Assembly (NCBI RefSeq): GCF_051175315.1
Contig: NZ_CP195100.1
Coordinates: 2,604,001-2,668,000 of the forward strand
Length of the DNA stretch: 64,000 nucleotides
Direction of reading: 5' to 3'
Source: Tundrisphaera sp051175315
GTDB lineage: Bacteria; Planctomycetota; Planctomycetia; Isosphaerales; Isosphaeraceae
Shown: positions 49,019-57,692 of the stretch, piece after piece
Numbering within the stretch: the first letter of the stretch is position 1
Layout: each line of letters starts with the position of its first letter
Notes under the pieces: generated by a model
Told to the model about the DNA's origin: nothing
What the model saw: the letters and a program-made list of their open reading frames with translations, nothing else
Databases searched by the model: none
Position numbers and translations under genes: made by a program

Positions 49019-50911
49019 ATGCCTGCGGTCCAGGAAACGGGGGTCGTCCGATCCCGGCGGATGCGTCGCCTGATCCCGACGATCCCCCCGAGGTCGGCGG
49101 CCCCGGGGCGGCTCGACCCGGGCTGGGTCGGGGTCTGGCTGGGCCTGGTGGTGGGCTACGCCGAACTGGGCATCCGCGTGGCCGCCCGATACGCCTCGGG
49201 GCACGTCACGGCCGCGACGCTGGCGACCAACCACCACTCGTTCTGGATGATCCCGCTCTGCGACCTCCTCCTGATCGGCGGGGCGGGGGTCCTCCTGGGC
49301 CGGATCGCCGCGAGGTCCGCCCGGCCGGCCGTGGCGCGGGCCTGCCTGCTCCTCCCGTGCTTCCTGGCCGCGCAGGCGATCGCGATGACGGTGCCCGGCC
49401 TGCACAAGACCGCCGCGCTGGTCCTGGCGGCGGGGGTGGCCTGGCGGCTGGCGATGGCGATCGACGGCCATCGGGACCGTTTCCGCGCCCTGGCCTCGCG
49501 GACCGTGCCGGCGTTGGGGGCGATCCTGGCGGTGCTGGTCGCCGTCGGTGCCTGGACGGTCGCGGGCGGGGAAGGGCGGGCCCTGGCGGCGCTGCCCCGG
49601 CCCGAGGCCGGATCGCCCAACGTCCTCCTGATCGTGCTCGACACGGTCCGCGCCGACGCCCTGAGCATGAACCGGGCCGACCGCGACACCACGCCCCACC
49701 TGGCGCGGCTGGCCGAGCGCGGGGTCCGGTTCGATCGGGCGAAATCCACGGCCCCCTGGACCCTCCCGGCGCACGCCAGCCTGTTCACCGGCCGATGGCC
49801 CCACGAGCACTCGGCCAACGTCGGCCGGGCCCTCGACGCCGCCCATCCCACGATCGCCGAGGCGCTCGCCGGTCGCGGCTACGCCACGGCGGCCTTCATG
49901 GCCAACACCCACAACGGCAACGCCTGGTACGGCCTCGATCGCGGGTTCGCCCACTACGAAGACCTGTACGAGAACCGGGCCGTCTCGGCGTTCGAGATCC
50001 TCCGGAGCACCGGGCTGGGCTGGAAGCTCGCCAAATCCCGGGCCGGTCGGCGGTTGCTGGGCTCGCTGATCGACATCCCCAGGCTCGGCTATCGCAAGAC
50101 GGCGGCGATGATCAACCGCGACCTCCTCGCGTGGCTGCCGACGCGCGGCGACCGGCCGTTCTTCGCCTTCCTGAACTACTACGACGTCCACGACCCCTAC
50201 GTCGTCCCGCCCGGGGCCGACCGGGCGTTCGCGCGCTCGGGCGAGGGGCGGCCTCGCTCGGTCCTGGAGACGGCACGCGACGACTACGACGATTGCCTCC
50301 GCTCGCTCGACGAGGAGGTCGGCCGCCTGCTCGCCGACCTGGAAGGGCGGGGGCTGCTCGACGACACGCTGATCATCGTCACGTCCGACCACGGCGAGGC
50401 GTTCGGCGAGCACGACCTCCAGGGGCACGGGATCAGCCTGTATCGGCCCGAGCTGCACGTCCCGCTCCTGGTCGTCCAGCCGGGCCGCGTCCCGGGAGGG
50501 CGGACGGTGGCGGAGCCGGTCAGCACCCGCGACATCCCGGAGACGATCCTCGACCTGATCCGACACGACGGCGACTTCCCCGGCACGTCGCTGGCCCGGT
50601 TCTGGTCCGGCCCGCCCGGCGCGGTGGTCCCGCAGCAAGAGCCGGTGCTGGCCACCGTGTCGCGCAGCGCCAAGCTGTCCACGCTTCGCACCAACGCCCC
50701 GGCCCGGCTCGGCCCGATGTACGCGCTGATCGATGATGGCCACAAGCTGATCCGCAACGGCGACGGCCGCGAGGAGCTTTATCACCTGGCCTCCGACCCC
50801 GACGAGGCCAACGACCTCGCCCCGTCCCCCGGGGCGGCCGACACCCTGGACAGGCTCCGCGCGCAGCTTTCGCGGATCGTCGACGGCGCCGGGAAGGGCT
50901 CGGATCGCTGA
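49019..50911 (+). CDS. Membrane sulfatase/phosphotransferase-family enzyme
   Basis: This 630-residue protein has an N-terminal membrane part with about five hydrophobic segments (residues 35-190) and a sulfatase-fold periplasmic domain: PNVLLIVLDTVRADALSMNR near 200, TAPWTLPAHASLFTGRWPHE with the nucleophile region, FAFLNYYDVHDPYVVP, and VTSDHGEAFGEHD. The usual sulfatase C/S-x-P-x-R is not present; the equivalent residue is Thr in APWTLP, as in phosphotransferases such as LtaS-type enzymes. It may therefore transfer a phospho-group rather than cleave sulfate. The ATG at 49019 has a better-spaced GGGAGGG site than the ATG at 49013. Confidence 0.82.
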   Translation: MPAVQETGVVRSRRMRRLIPTIPPRSAAPGRLDPGWVGVWLGLVVGYAELGIRVAARYASGHVTAATLATNHHSFWMIPLCDLLLIGGAGVLLGRIAARSARPAVARACLLLPCFLAAQAIAMTVPGLHKTAALVLAAGVAWRLAMAIDGHRDRFRALASRTVPALGAILAVLVAVGAWTVAGGEGRALAALPRPEAGSPNVLLIVLDTVRADALSMNRADRDTTPHLARLAERGVRFDRAKSTAPWTLPAHASLFTGRWPHEHSANVGRALDAAHPTIAEALAGRGYATAAFMANTHNGNAWYGLDRGFAHYEDLYENRAVSAFEILRSTGLGWKLAKSRAGRRLLGSLIDIPRLGYRKTAAMINRDLLAWLPTRGDRPFFAFLNYYDVHDPYVVPPGADRAFARSGEGRPRSVLETARDDYDDCLRSLDEEVGRLLADLEGRGLLDDTLIIVTSDHGEAFGEHDLQGHGISLYRPELHVPLLVVQPGRVPGGRTVAEPVSTRDIPETILDLIRHDGDFPGTSLARFWSGPPGAVVPQQEPVLATVSRSAKLSTLRTNAPARLGPMYALIDDGHKLIRNGDGREELYHLASDPDEANDLAPSPGAADTLDRLRAQLSRIVDGAGKGSDR

Positions 50912-50979
50912 AGTGGCTCATCTCGAATGAGACTTCGTCGACCGCATTTTGAATCCGGCGACCGGCAGGGCGTGCAGGG

Positions 50980-51345
50980 TCAATCCGGATCGACCGGCCG
51001 CAGGTGCTCGTCCCCGGTGTCGAAAAACCGGTCGATGTATTCACGCAGGCCGAGTTCGCTCGTACGCATCAGCGAGAAGACCTCCGACTTGTGGCCGATG
51101 GCCCGGTCGAAGAGGTGGAAGATCTGGAGGAAGCCCGAGTAGGACCAGCCTTCAGACATCGCCACATATTCCTCCGCCTCTTCTTCCGCCATGCGGATGG
51201 CCTGCTCCCAGGAATCCGCCCGGACGAGGATCACTCGCTCTTCGTATGTCGTGAGTTGGTCCGGCTGTTCGAGGCAGAAAATGCACCTGGCCGCATACCA
51301 GGGCTCTCGTTCCGCATCGGTCTCATCAGGATCGCATCCGTCCAT
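50980..51345 (-). CDS. DUF4288 domain protein
   Basis: This 121-residue soluble protein opens with an acidic segment, then WYAARCIFCLEQPDQLTTYE and ERVILVRADSWEQAIRMAEE, followed by DRAIGHKSEVFSLMRTSELG near the C-terminus, the DUF4288 pattern. A GGGGGAGG site decides the ATG at 51345. Function is unknown. Base composition is less GC-rich than its neighbours. Confidence 0.75.
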   Translation of the reverse strand: MDGCDPDETDAEREPWYAARCIFCLEQPDQLTTYEERVILVRADSWEQAIRMAEEEAEEYVAMSEGWSYSGFLQIFHLFDRAIGHKSEVFSLMRTSELGLREYIDRFFDTGDEHLRPVDPD

Positions 51346-51405
51346 CGTGGCCTCCCCCTGATCGACGATGGGCCGGCGCCGACCGCGACCGCCCTGGAGG
51401 CGTCA

Positions 51406-52149
51406 TCACGCGAGCCCGCGAGGGCGGCCGGCCTCGACGGCGCGGACGATGATCTCGGTGGCGATGGCGGGGCCGAGGGATTCGGAGTCGAGCACGAGGT
51501 CGTAGTTGGCCGGGTCGGCGGAGTCCATCCGGTACATGGTCCGGACGAAGTGGGCGCGTCGGCGGTCGAGGTCGCGGGCGGCGCGTCGGGCGGTGCGGAC
51601 CGTCACGCCGGTGCGCTCGGCGAACCGGGCGGCGCGGGCCTTGATCGGGGCGATGATCCGGATCGACAGGGTCTCGCTCCGGGGCAGGAGGAACCCCGCG
51701 CCTCGGCCCACGATCACCGAGTCGCCGGCCCGGCCGATCGCCTCGACCAGCTTGGCCAGGTGGTCGAGGTAGGCCTCCTGGGGGGCGTAGTGCTCCTCGC
51801 GGAGCGGCAGGATCCAGTCCTGCACCACGCTGGGGGCCAGCTCGTCCAGGACCTTGACCTCCTCGGTTTCCAGTTCCATCCGGTGGGCGATCGCCTCCAG
51901 CAGCTCGTGGTCGAAGACCTTCCAGTCGAGCCGGGTGCCGACCATCCGGGCGATCGTGCCGGCCCCGGCGCCGGTCTCTCGGCTGATGCAGACGTTGCGG
52001 AACCGTGCGACCGGGGCGGCGGGCCCCTTGGACCCCTCGAGCCTCGCCCCCCGCCGGAACCAGCGGCGCGACAGCGCGAGCGTCCACTGGCGGAGGACGC
52101 CGGGCGGCGGGGCCGGTTCGGCCATGGGCGAGGTTTCGGGCGAGGCCAT
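51406..52149 (-). CDS. Cytidylate kinase-like family protein
   Basis: This 247-residue protein resembles the Cytidylate_kin2 family: NVCISRETGAGAGTIARMVG near residue 52, with a degenerate P-loop (ETGAGAGT), DWKVFDHELLEAIAH, the lid region VIVGRGAGFLLP, and DLDRRRAHFVRTMYRMDSAD with NYDLVLDS at the C-terminus. The ATG at 52149 is the preferred start, but an ATG at 52125 would be possible. Its substrate is unknown; it is not the housekeeping Cmk. Confidence 0.78.
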   Translation of the reverse strand: MASPETSPMAEPAPPPGVLRQWTLALSRRWFRRGARLEGSKGPAAPVARFRNVCISRETGAGAGTIARMVGTRLDWKVFDHELLEAIAHRMELETEEVKVLDELAPSVVQDWILPLREEHYAPQEAYLDHLAKLVEAIGRAGDSVIVGRGAGFLLPRSETLSIRIIAPIKARAARFAERTGVTVRTARRAARDLDRRRAHFVRTMYRMDSADPANYDLVLDSESLGPAIATEIIVRAVEAGRPRGLA

Positions 52150-52392
52150 GCGGGGGGACCCCGGAGGTGGAGGGGGACGCAGGCCGGGACCGCCCCCGGG
52201 CCGCACGCCTCCCCCAACCCCAGTCTAAAGGCCGGGTTGTCGAAAGGAAAGGCGACGCCGGGGGCCGTCGCCGGGCCATGTAATCGTTACAAGGGGGCCC
52301 GGCCCGACACGAGTCCCGAAAAATCCCCGAGATTTCCTCAAGTCCTGCGTGGGCTCCGGTTAGCTCTCGCGGGGCCGTGTCCATCCCCGGCA

Positions 52393-52408
52393 TCGGCACG
52401 CCCCTTGC
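52393..52408 (+). promoter_or_regulatory. Sigma-54-type promoter
   Basis: The sequence CGGCACGCCCCTTGCT matches the -24/-12 pattern (TGGCACG, four bases, TTGCW) except for the first T. It lies 88 bp before the ATG of the 66-residue gene, with nothing else recognisable in the 346-bp gap from 52150. No activator site was recognised. Confidence 0.5.
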
Positions 52409-52495
52409 TTTCTTCCGAATCCAATGACGCTCGCCCGACGGTTCGCCGCACCGGTGGGCAAGACGAGAGTGACGGAACGACCGAGGAGCCGCACG

Positions 52496-52696
52496 ATGCG
52501 AAACCGACGCCAGACCCTCCTGTGGATGAAGGACCTGATCGACCACATGACCCGCTGCCACGACCAGCTGCAGTGGGCCGCCGACGCCCCGACCGAGACC
52601 TACCTGGCCGACTCCCTGATGGTCAACCTGACCGAATGCCAGAGGCTCTGCGAGCAGCTCAGGGACCGGCCGGGCCGGCTGGCCGCCTCGGCCTGA
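52496..52696 (+). CDS. 66-residue conserved-type small protein
   Basis: This small protein, starting at the ATG at 52496 after a GAGGAG site, has helices with MKDLIDHMTRCHDQLQWA, DSLMVNLTECQRLCEQLRDR and two Cys in RLCEQ and TECQ. No family was recognised. It is read from the sigma-54-type promoter, which would make it one of few such genes in this segment and suggests stress or nitrogen-linked expression (inference). Confidence 0.6.
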   Translation: MRNRRQTLLWMKDLIDHMTRCHDQLQWAADAPTETYLADSLMVNLTECQRLCEQLRDRPGRLAASA

Positions 52697-52717
52697 GCCG
52701 ACGCGGGGCCGACTCCC

Positions 52718-52746
52718 TTGCGGGGAAGGGCCCGGGCGTCTAGGCT
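52718..52746 (+). promoter_or_regulatory. Promoter of the NagB-like gene
   Basis: TTGCGG (52718-52723), 17 bp, TAGGCT (52741-52746), 59 bp before the ATG at 52805. Confidence 0.4.
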
Positions 52747-52804
52747 GTGGCGATCGACCGATGCCCGCAGGGTCGGCGGAGGTCGCGCCGGAGTCTCGCC
52801 CGCA

Positions 52805-53599
52805 ATGATCGCCCCCGAAGTTTCGCCCGTCGCCCAGTTCACCGTGGATTCGCTCCGGGTCATCGTCCACGAGGATCGCGCCCGGATGGGGCGAGCGGCG
52901 GCCCAGTCCGTCGCCCAGGCGATCGCCGCCCGCCAGGCCCAGGGCGGCCAGGCCCGGGTCGTGTTCGCGGCGGCGCCGAGTCAGGACGAGTTCCTGGCGG
53001 GCCTGGTCGCCGCCACCGAGGTCGACTGGTCGCGCGTGGTCGGCCTCCACATGGACGAGTACCTCGGGCTCGGCCCCGACCATCCCGGGTCGTTCCGCCG
53101 CTACCTGCAGGAGCATCTGTTCCGCCTGGTCGGGCTCGGCCCGGACCGCCTGCAACTGATCCCCGGCGAGCAGGTGGAGCAGCCGGCGCGGACCGCGCTG
53201 GGGTACGAGGACATCCTCCGCGCCGGGCCGATCGACCTGGTCTGCGCCGGGATCGGCGAGAACGGCCACCTGGCGTTCAACGACCCGCCCGTGGCCGACT
53301 TCCTCGACCCGCAGCTGGTCAAGGTGGTCCGGCTCGACTCCGGGTGCCGCACCCAGCAGCTCAACGACGGCTGCTTCTCGCGGATCGAGGACGTGCCGAC
53401 CCACGCCTTCACCCTGACCGTCCCGGCGCTCCTGTCCGCCCCGATCCTCTCGGTGGTGGTGCCCGGCCCGCGCAAGGCGGAGGCCGTGCTGGCCACCCTG
53501 CGCGGCCCGATCACCGAGGCCTGCCCCGCCTCGGCCCTGCGCCGTCACCCCGGGGCGACGCTCCACCTCGACCGCGACTCGGCGCGGCTGCTGCTCTGA
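52805..53599 (+). CDS. Glucosamine-6-phosphate deaminase family protein (NagB-like)
   Basis: This 264-residue protein has the NagB/6-phosphogluconolactonase-fold motifs RVVGLHMDEYLGLGPDHP near residue 79 (with the catalytic Asp of HMDEY), GIGENGHLAFNDPPVADF near 154, and the C-terminal HPGATLHLD. True NagB converts glucosamine-6-phosphate to fructose-6-phosphate and ammonia; the sequence is close but family members with other sugars exist. The ATG at 52805 gives the usual length. Confidence 0.88.
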   Translation: MIAPEVSPVAQFTVDSLRVIVHEDRARMGRAAAQSVAQAIAARQAQGGQARVVFAAAPSQDEFLAGLVAATEVDWSRVVGLHMDEYLGLGPDHPGSFRRYLQEHLFRLVGLGPDRLQLIPGEQVEQPARTALGYEDILRAGPIDLVCAGIGENGHLAFNDPPVADFLDPQLVKVVRLDSGCRTQQLNDGCFSRIEDVPTHAFTLTVPALLSAPILSVVVPGPRKAEAVLATLRGPITEACPASALRRHPGATLHLDRDSARLLL

Positions 53600-53695
53600 C
53601 CCGGTGCGATCCGGTTGAGGAGATGGAGAGGCGGCCACCCGACTCATCCCCCTGCTGTGTTCCGGCCACATGGCCGTGGCCGATCGGGTGATCGG

Positions 53696-53724
53696 TTGTC
53701 CGTGGGGCGGGAAACGGCTACAAT
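53696..53724 (+). promoter_or_regulatory. Promoter of the gcv operon
   Basis: TTGTCC (53696-53701), 17 bp, TACAAT (53719-53724), giving a leader of about 75 nt before the gcvT ATG. Confidence 0.55.
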
Positions 53725-53738
53725 CCGTCGGTCGATCC

Positions 53739-53768
53739 CCGGCCGGGACGGCTTCCTATCCCGGCCGG
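53739..53768 (+). promoter_or_regulatory. Leader hairpin upstream of gcvT
   Basis: CCGGCCGGGA (53739-53748) pairs perfectly with TCCCGGCCGG (53759-53768) around a 10-nt loop, inside the predicted gcv leader. It lacks the conserved core of the glycine riboswitch. It could affect translation or act as a protein-binding site. Confidence 0.45.
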
Positions 53769-53804
53769 AGGCACCATCGCCGATGACGCCGTGAAGGATG
53801 CCCG

Positions 53805-54911
53805 ATGGCCGCCGACGCCTTGCTCAAGACGCCCCTCCATGACTGGCATCACACCCACGGGGGCCGCCTCGTGGAGTTCGGCGGCTGGTCGATGCCGGTG
53901 CAGTATTCGACCATCGTCGACGAGCACAACGCCGTCCGCCAGCGGGTCGGGCTGTTCGACATCAGCCACATGGGCCGGCTCGACTTCGAGGGGCCGGACG
54001 TCGAGAAGTGGCTCGACTTCGTCACGACCAACCACGTCGCGAAGCTCGCCCCCGGGCAGATCCAGTACAGCCTGATGGTCGACGACCACGGCGGGGTGCT
54101 GGACGACATCCTGGTGTATCGCCGCGACGACGGGCTGGCCGTGGTCTGCAACGCGTCGAATCGCCTCAAGGTGATCGGCCAACTGGAGCGCCACCGCGAC
54201 GGGTTCGACGCCCGCCTGATCGACCGGACCCGAGACACCGCGATGATCGCCGTCCAGGGGCCGGCCGCGCTGGCCACCGCGTCGCGGCACTTCGACGCCC
54301 CGTTGACCGACCTGGGGTATTACCGGTGCGCGTCGGGGAAGATCCTCGGCGTCGATGCCGTGGCCAGCCGGACCGGCTACACGGGCGAAGATGGCTTCGA
54401 GCTGATCGTCCCGGGCGCGAAGGCCGAGGCGGTGTGGGATGCCCTGATGGACGCCGGCCGCGTCTTCGGCATCCAGCCCTGCGGCCTGGGGGCGCGGGAC
54501 ACGCTCCGGTTCGAGGCGGCCATGCCGCTCTACGGGCACGAGATGGACGAGACGGTCAACCCCTACGCCGCCGGACTGGGCTGGGCCGTGAAGCTGGCCA
54601 AGGGGGAGTTCGTCGGCCGAGACGCCCTCCGCAAGCACAAGGCCGGCCCGGGCCGGTCGCGCGTCGGCCTGGCCCTGGAGGGGAAGCGGATCGCCCGCCA
54701 GGGCTCGGTCGTCCTGCGGGATGGCCAGGCGGTGGGCGTGGTCACCTCCGGCACGTTCGCCCCGACCGTGGGGCAGAGCCTGGCGATGGCCCTGGTCCGC
54801 CCCGAGGCCCTGGCCGACGGCGTCACGCTCTCGGTCGACGTCCGGGGCCGCGACGAGCCCGCCCGCATCGTCCCCTTGCCCTTCTATCGACGCGCCGCGT
54901 CGGGCGCGTAA
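53805..54911 (+). CDS. gcvT: GcvT, aminomethyltransferase
   Basis: GcvT is the T-protein of glycine cleavage; it passes the aminomethyl carbon from lipoyl-GcvH to tetrahydrofolate, releasing ammonia. The 368 residues match throughout: HGGRLVEFGGWSMPVQY, GLFDISHMGRL, NASNRLKVIGQL, SRTGYTGEDGFELIVPG (with the folate-site Asp) and GLGARDTLRFEAAMPLYGHE. The ATG at 53805 fits the family. It begins the operon gcvT-gcvH-gcvPA-gcvPB. Confidence 0.96.
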   Translation: MAADALLKTPLHDWHHTHGGRLVEFGGWSMPVQYSTIVDEHNAVRQRVGLFDISHMGRLDFEGPDVEKWLDFVTTNHVAKLAPGQIQYSLMVDDHGGVLDDILVYRRDDGLAVVCNASNRLKVIGQLERHRDGFDARLIDRTRDTAMIAVQGPAALATASRHFDAPLTDLGYYRCASGKILGVDAVASRTGYTGEDGFELIVPGAKAEAVWDALMDAGRVFGIQPCGLGARDTLRFEAAMPLYGHEMDETVNPYAAGLGWAVKLAKGEFVGRDALRKHKAGPGRSRVGLALEGKRIARQGSVVLRDGQAVGVVTSGTFAPTVGQSLAMALVRPEALADGVTLSVDVRGRDEPARIVPLPFYRRAASGA

Positions 54912-54948
54912 GTCCCCGTCCCCGGTTCGCCCCAGGACCCTCGAAGCC

Positions 54949-55335
54949 ATGGACCCGACGACCCTGAAGTTCACGCCGACCCACGAGTGGGTCCACCTCG
55001 ACGGCGACATCGCCACCCTCGGGATCTCGCGGTTCGCCGTGGATCAGCTCACCGACCTGATCGTGATCGACCTGCCGCAGGTGGGCGCCACGCTCACCCC
55101 GGGCAAGTCGTTCGGCGAGGTCGAGAGCGTCAAGGCGGTCAGCGACCTGTACGCCCCGATCGGCGGCGAGGTGGTCGAGGTCAACTCCGCCGTGGCCGAC
55201 GACGTTCAAGTCCTGGCCGAGGACCCGTACACCAAGGGGTGGCTGGTCAAGGTCCGCGTGGCCGACGCCTCGCCGCTGGCCGGCATGCTCGACCACGACG
55301 CCTACCAGCGCAAGGTGGCCGACGAGGCCCACTGA
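54949..55335 (+). CDS. gcvH: GcvH, glycine cleavage H protein
   Basis: GcvH carries the lipoyl arm that shuttles the aminomethyl group between P and T proteins. The 128 residues have KFTPTHEWVHLDGDIATLGI and the lipoylation site VESVKAVSD with Lys62. It lies 37 bp after gcvT. Its lipoyl group may be attached by the LplA/LipM-family enzyme at 62609. Confidence 0.96.
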   Translation: MDPTTLKFTPTHEWVHLDGDIATLGISRFAVDQLTDLIVIDLPQVGATLTPGKSFGEVESVKAVSDLYAPIGGEVVEVNSAVADDVQVLAEDPYTKGWLVKVRVADASPLAGMLDHDAYQRKVADEAH

Positions 55336-55467
55336 CGCCAGCCCCGCCGATCCGTCTCCCTCGGGCGGCCCGACGCCGGGACCGCCCGTCCTCTCCCCCC
55401 ATCATCTCCGCCCCTCCTCGAAGGATGCTTCGCGGCCGGTTCTTCGGCCTCGGACGGATCAAACCTC

Positions 55468-56817
<1,350 letters not shown>

Positions 56818-56827
56818 TCGGACCGAT

Positions 56828-57403
56828 ATGGCAACCCCCACCATCTTCGTGATCGCCGGGCCCAACGGGGCGGGGAAGTCAACCTGCTCCCCGCTCTATA
56901 TTCCCCCCGGGATGGCTTATCTGAATGCGGATGAGGTCGCCAAGACCTTGCCCAACTATCCATCCTCGGCCGCCGATCTGGAGGCGGGCCGGATCGTCCT
57001 GGACCAGATGGCCGATCTGGAGTCACGAGGTGAGGGTTTTGCCTTCGAAACCACCCTGGCCACTCGTGCCCTTGCTTCGCGGGTCGCCCGGCTTCGCGTC
57101 TCCGGATATCTGTTCCACCTCGTCTATGTCTGGTCGCCCAATGTCGATTTTTCGATCCGAAGGGTTGCGGCTCGGGTGAGGGCCGGTGGTCATCACATCC
57201 CCGAAGACACGATCCGACGACGCTATGCGGCGGGCCTTGCCAATTTCTTCTCGCTGTATCGCCCGCTCGCTGACCATTGGGAGATGGTCGATAATTCCAA
57301 CAGGGGCCTCCCCCGTCTCATCGCGGCCGGCAGCCTGGGCGATACGATGATAGTCGAGGACTCCGAACTCTGGGATCAGATCAGGAGCGGTCATGAATCC
57401 TGA
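56828..57403 (+). CDS. Zeta-toxin-like P-loop kinase
   Basis: This 191-residue protein has Walker A AGPNGAGKST at residues 10-19, YLNADEVAKTLP, the zeta-type FAFETTLATRALASRV near 65 and RVAARVRAGGHHIPEDTIRR with RYAAGLANFF. This is the Zeta_toxin family; members phosphorylate UDP-N-acetylglucosamine or other substrates, and not all are toxins. The ATG at 56828 follows the gcvPA stop by 10 bp. Its last 11 bp overlap the next small gene. Composition is less GC-rich than the gcv genes. Confidence 0.8.
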   Translation: MATPTIFVIAGPNGAGKSTCSPLYIPPGMAYLNADEVAKTLPNYPSSAADLEAGRIVLDQMADLESRGEGFAFETTLATRALASRVARLRVSGYLFHLVYVWSPNVDFSIRRVAARVRAGGHHIPEDTIRRRYAAGLANFFSLYRPLADHWEMVDNSNRGLPRLIAAGSLGDTMIVEDSELWDQIRSGHES

Positions 57404-57617
57404 AAACCCTGCGGCGGCGGTCAGTCGCGAAGAGGAAATCGCCGAGATGCTCCGCTTGATGGGCCTGGGTGTCCGGGACGCCCTGCGGGAACACAAACGG
57501 CTCGGCCAGTCGATCGTGGTCTGGGATCGCGAGAACCAGAAGATCGTCGAAATTCCCGCCGAGGAGATCGTCGTCCCCGAAGTTGACGACGCCCCGAAAC
57601 ACGAGGAGCGGGCCTGA
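57393..57617 (+). CDS. Small acidic partner of the zeta-like gene
   Basis: This 74-residue acidic protein overlaps the zeta-like gene by 11 bp, so the two are translationally coupled. The sequence REEEIAEMLRLMGLGVRDAL, EHKRLGQSIVVWDRENQKIV, EIPAEEIVVPE contains no DNA-binding motif. It is in the position of an antitoxin but does not look like epsilon. Related small proteins next to zeta-like kinases occur in planctomycetes, as far as general knowledge goes. It may bind the kinase. Confidence 0.65.
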   Translation: MNPENPAAAVSREEEIAEMLRLMGLGVRDALREHKRLGQSIVVWDRENQKIVEIPAEEIVVPEVDDAPKHEERA

Positions 57618-57692
57618 CGGGCCGCCCGCCGATATTGGCCCGATGCGGCGCCGCCCGCCGCGATTTGCCTCGAACCGAATGGACACCTTTGC

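Noticed and set aside
53725..53804. Glycine riboswitch before gcvT
   Set aside because: The leader is only about 80 nt and has none of the conserved glycine-aptamer sequence; only a simple hairpin was seen.
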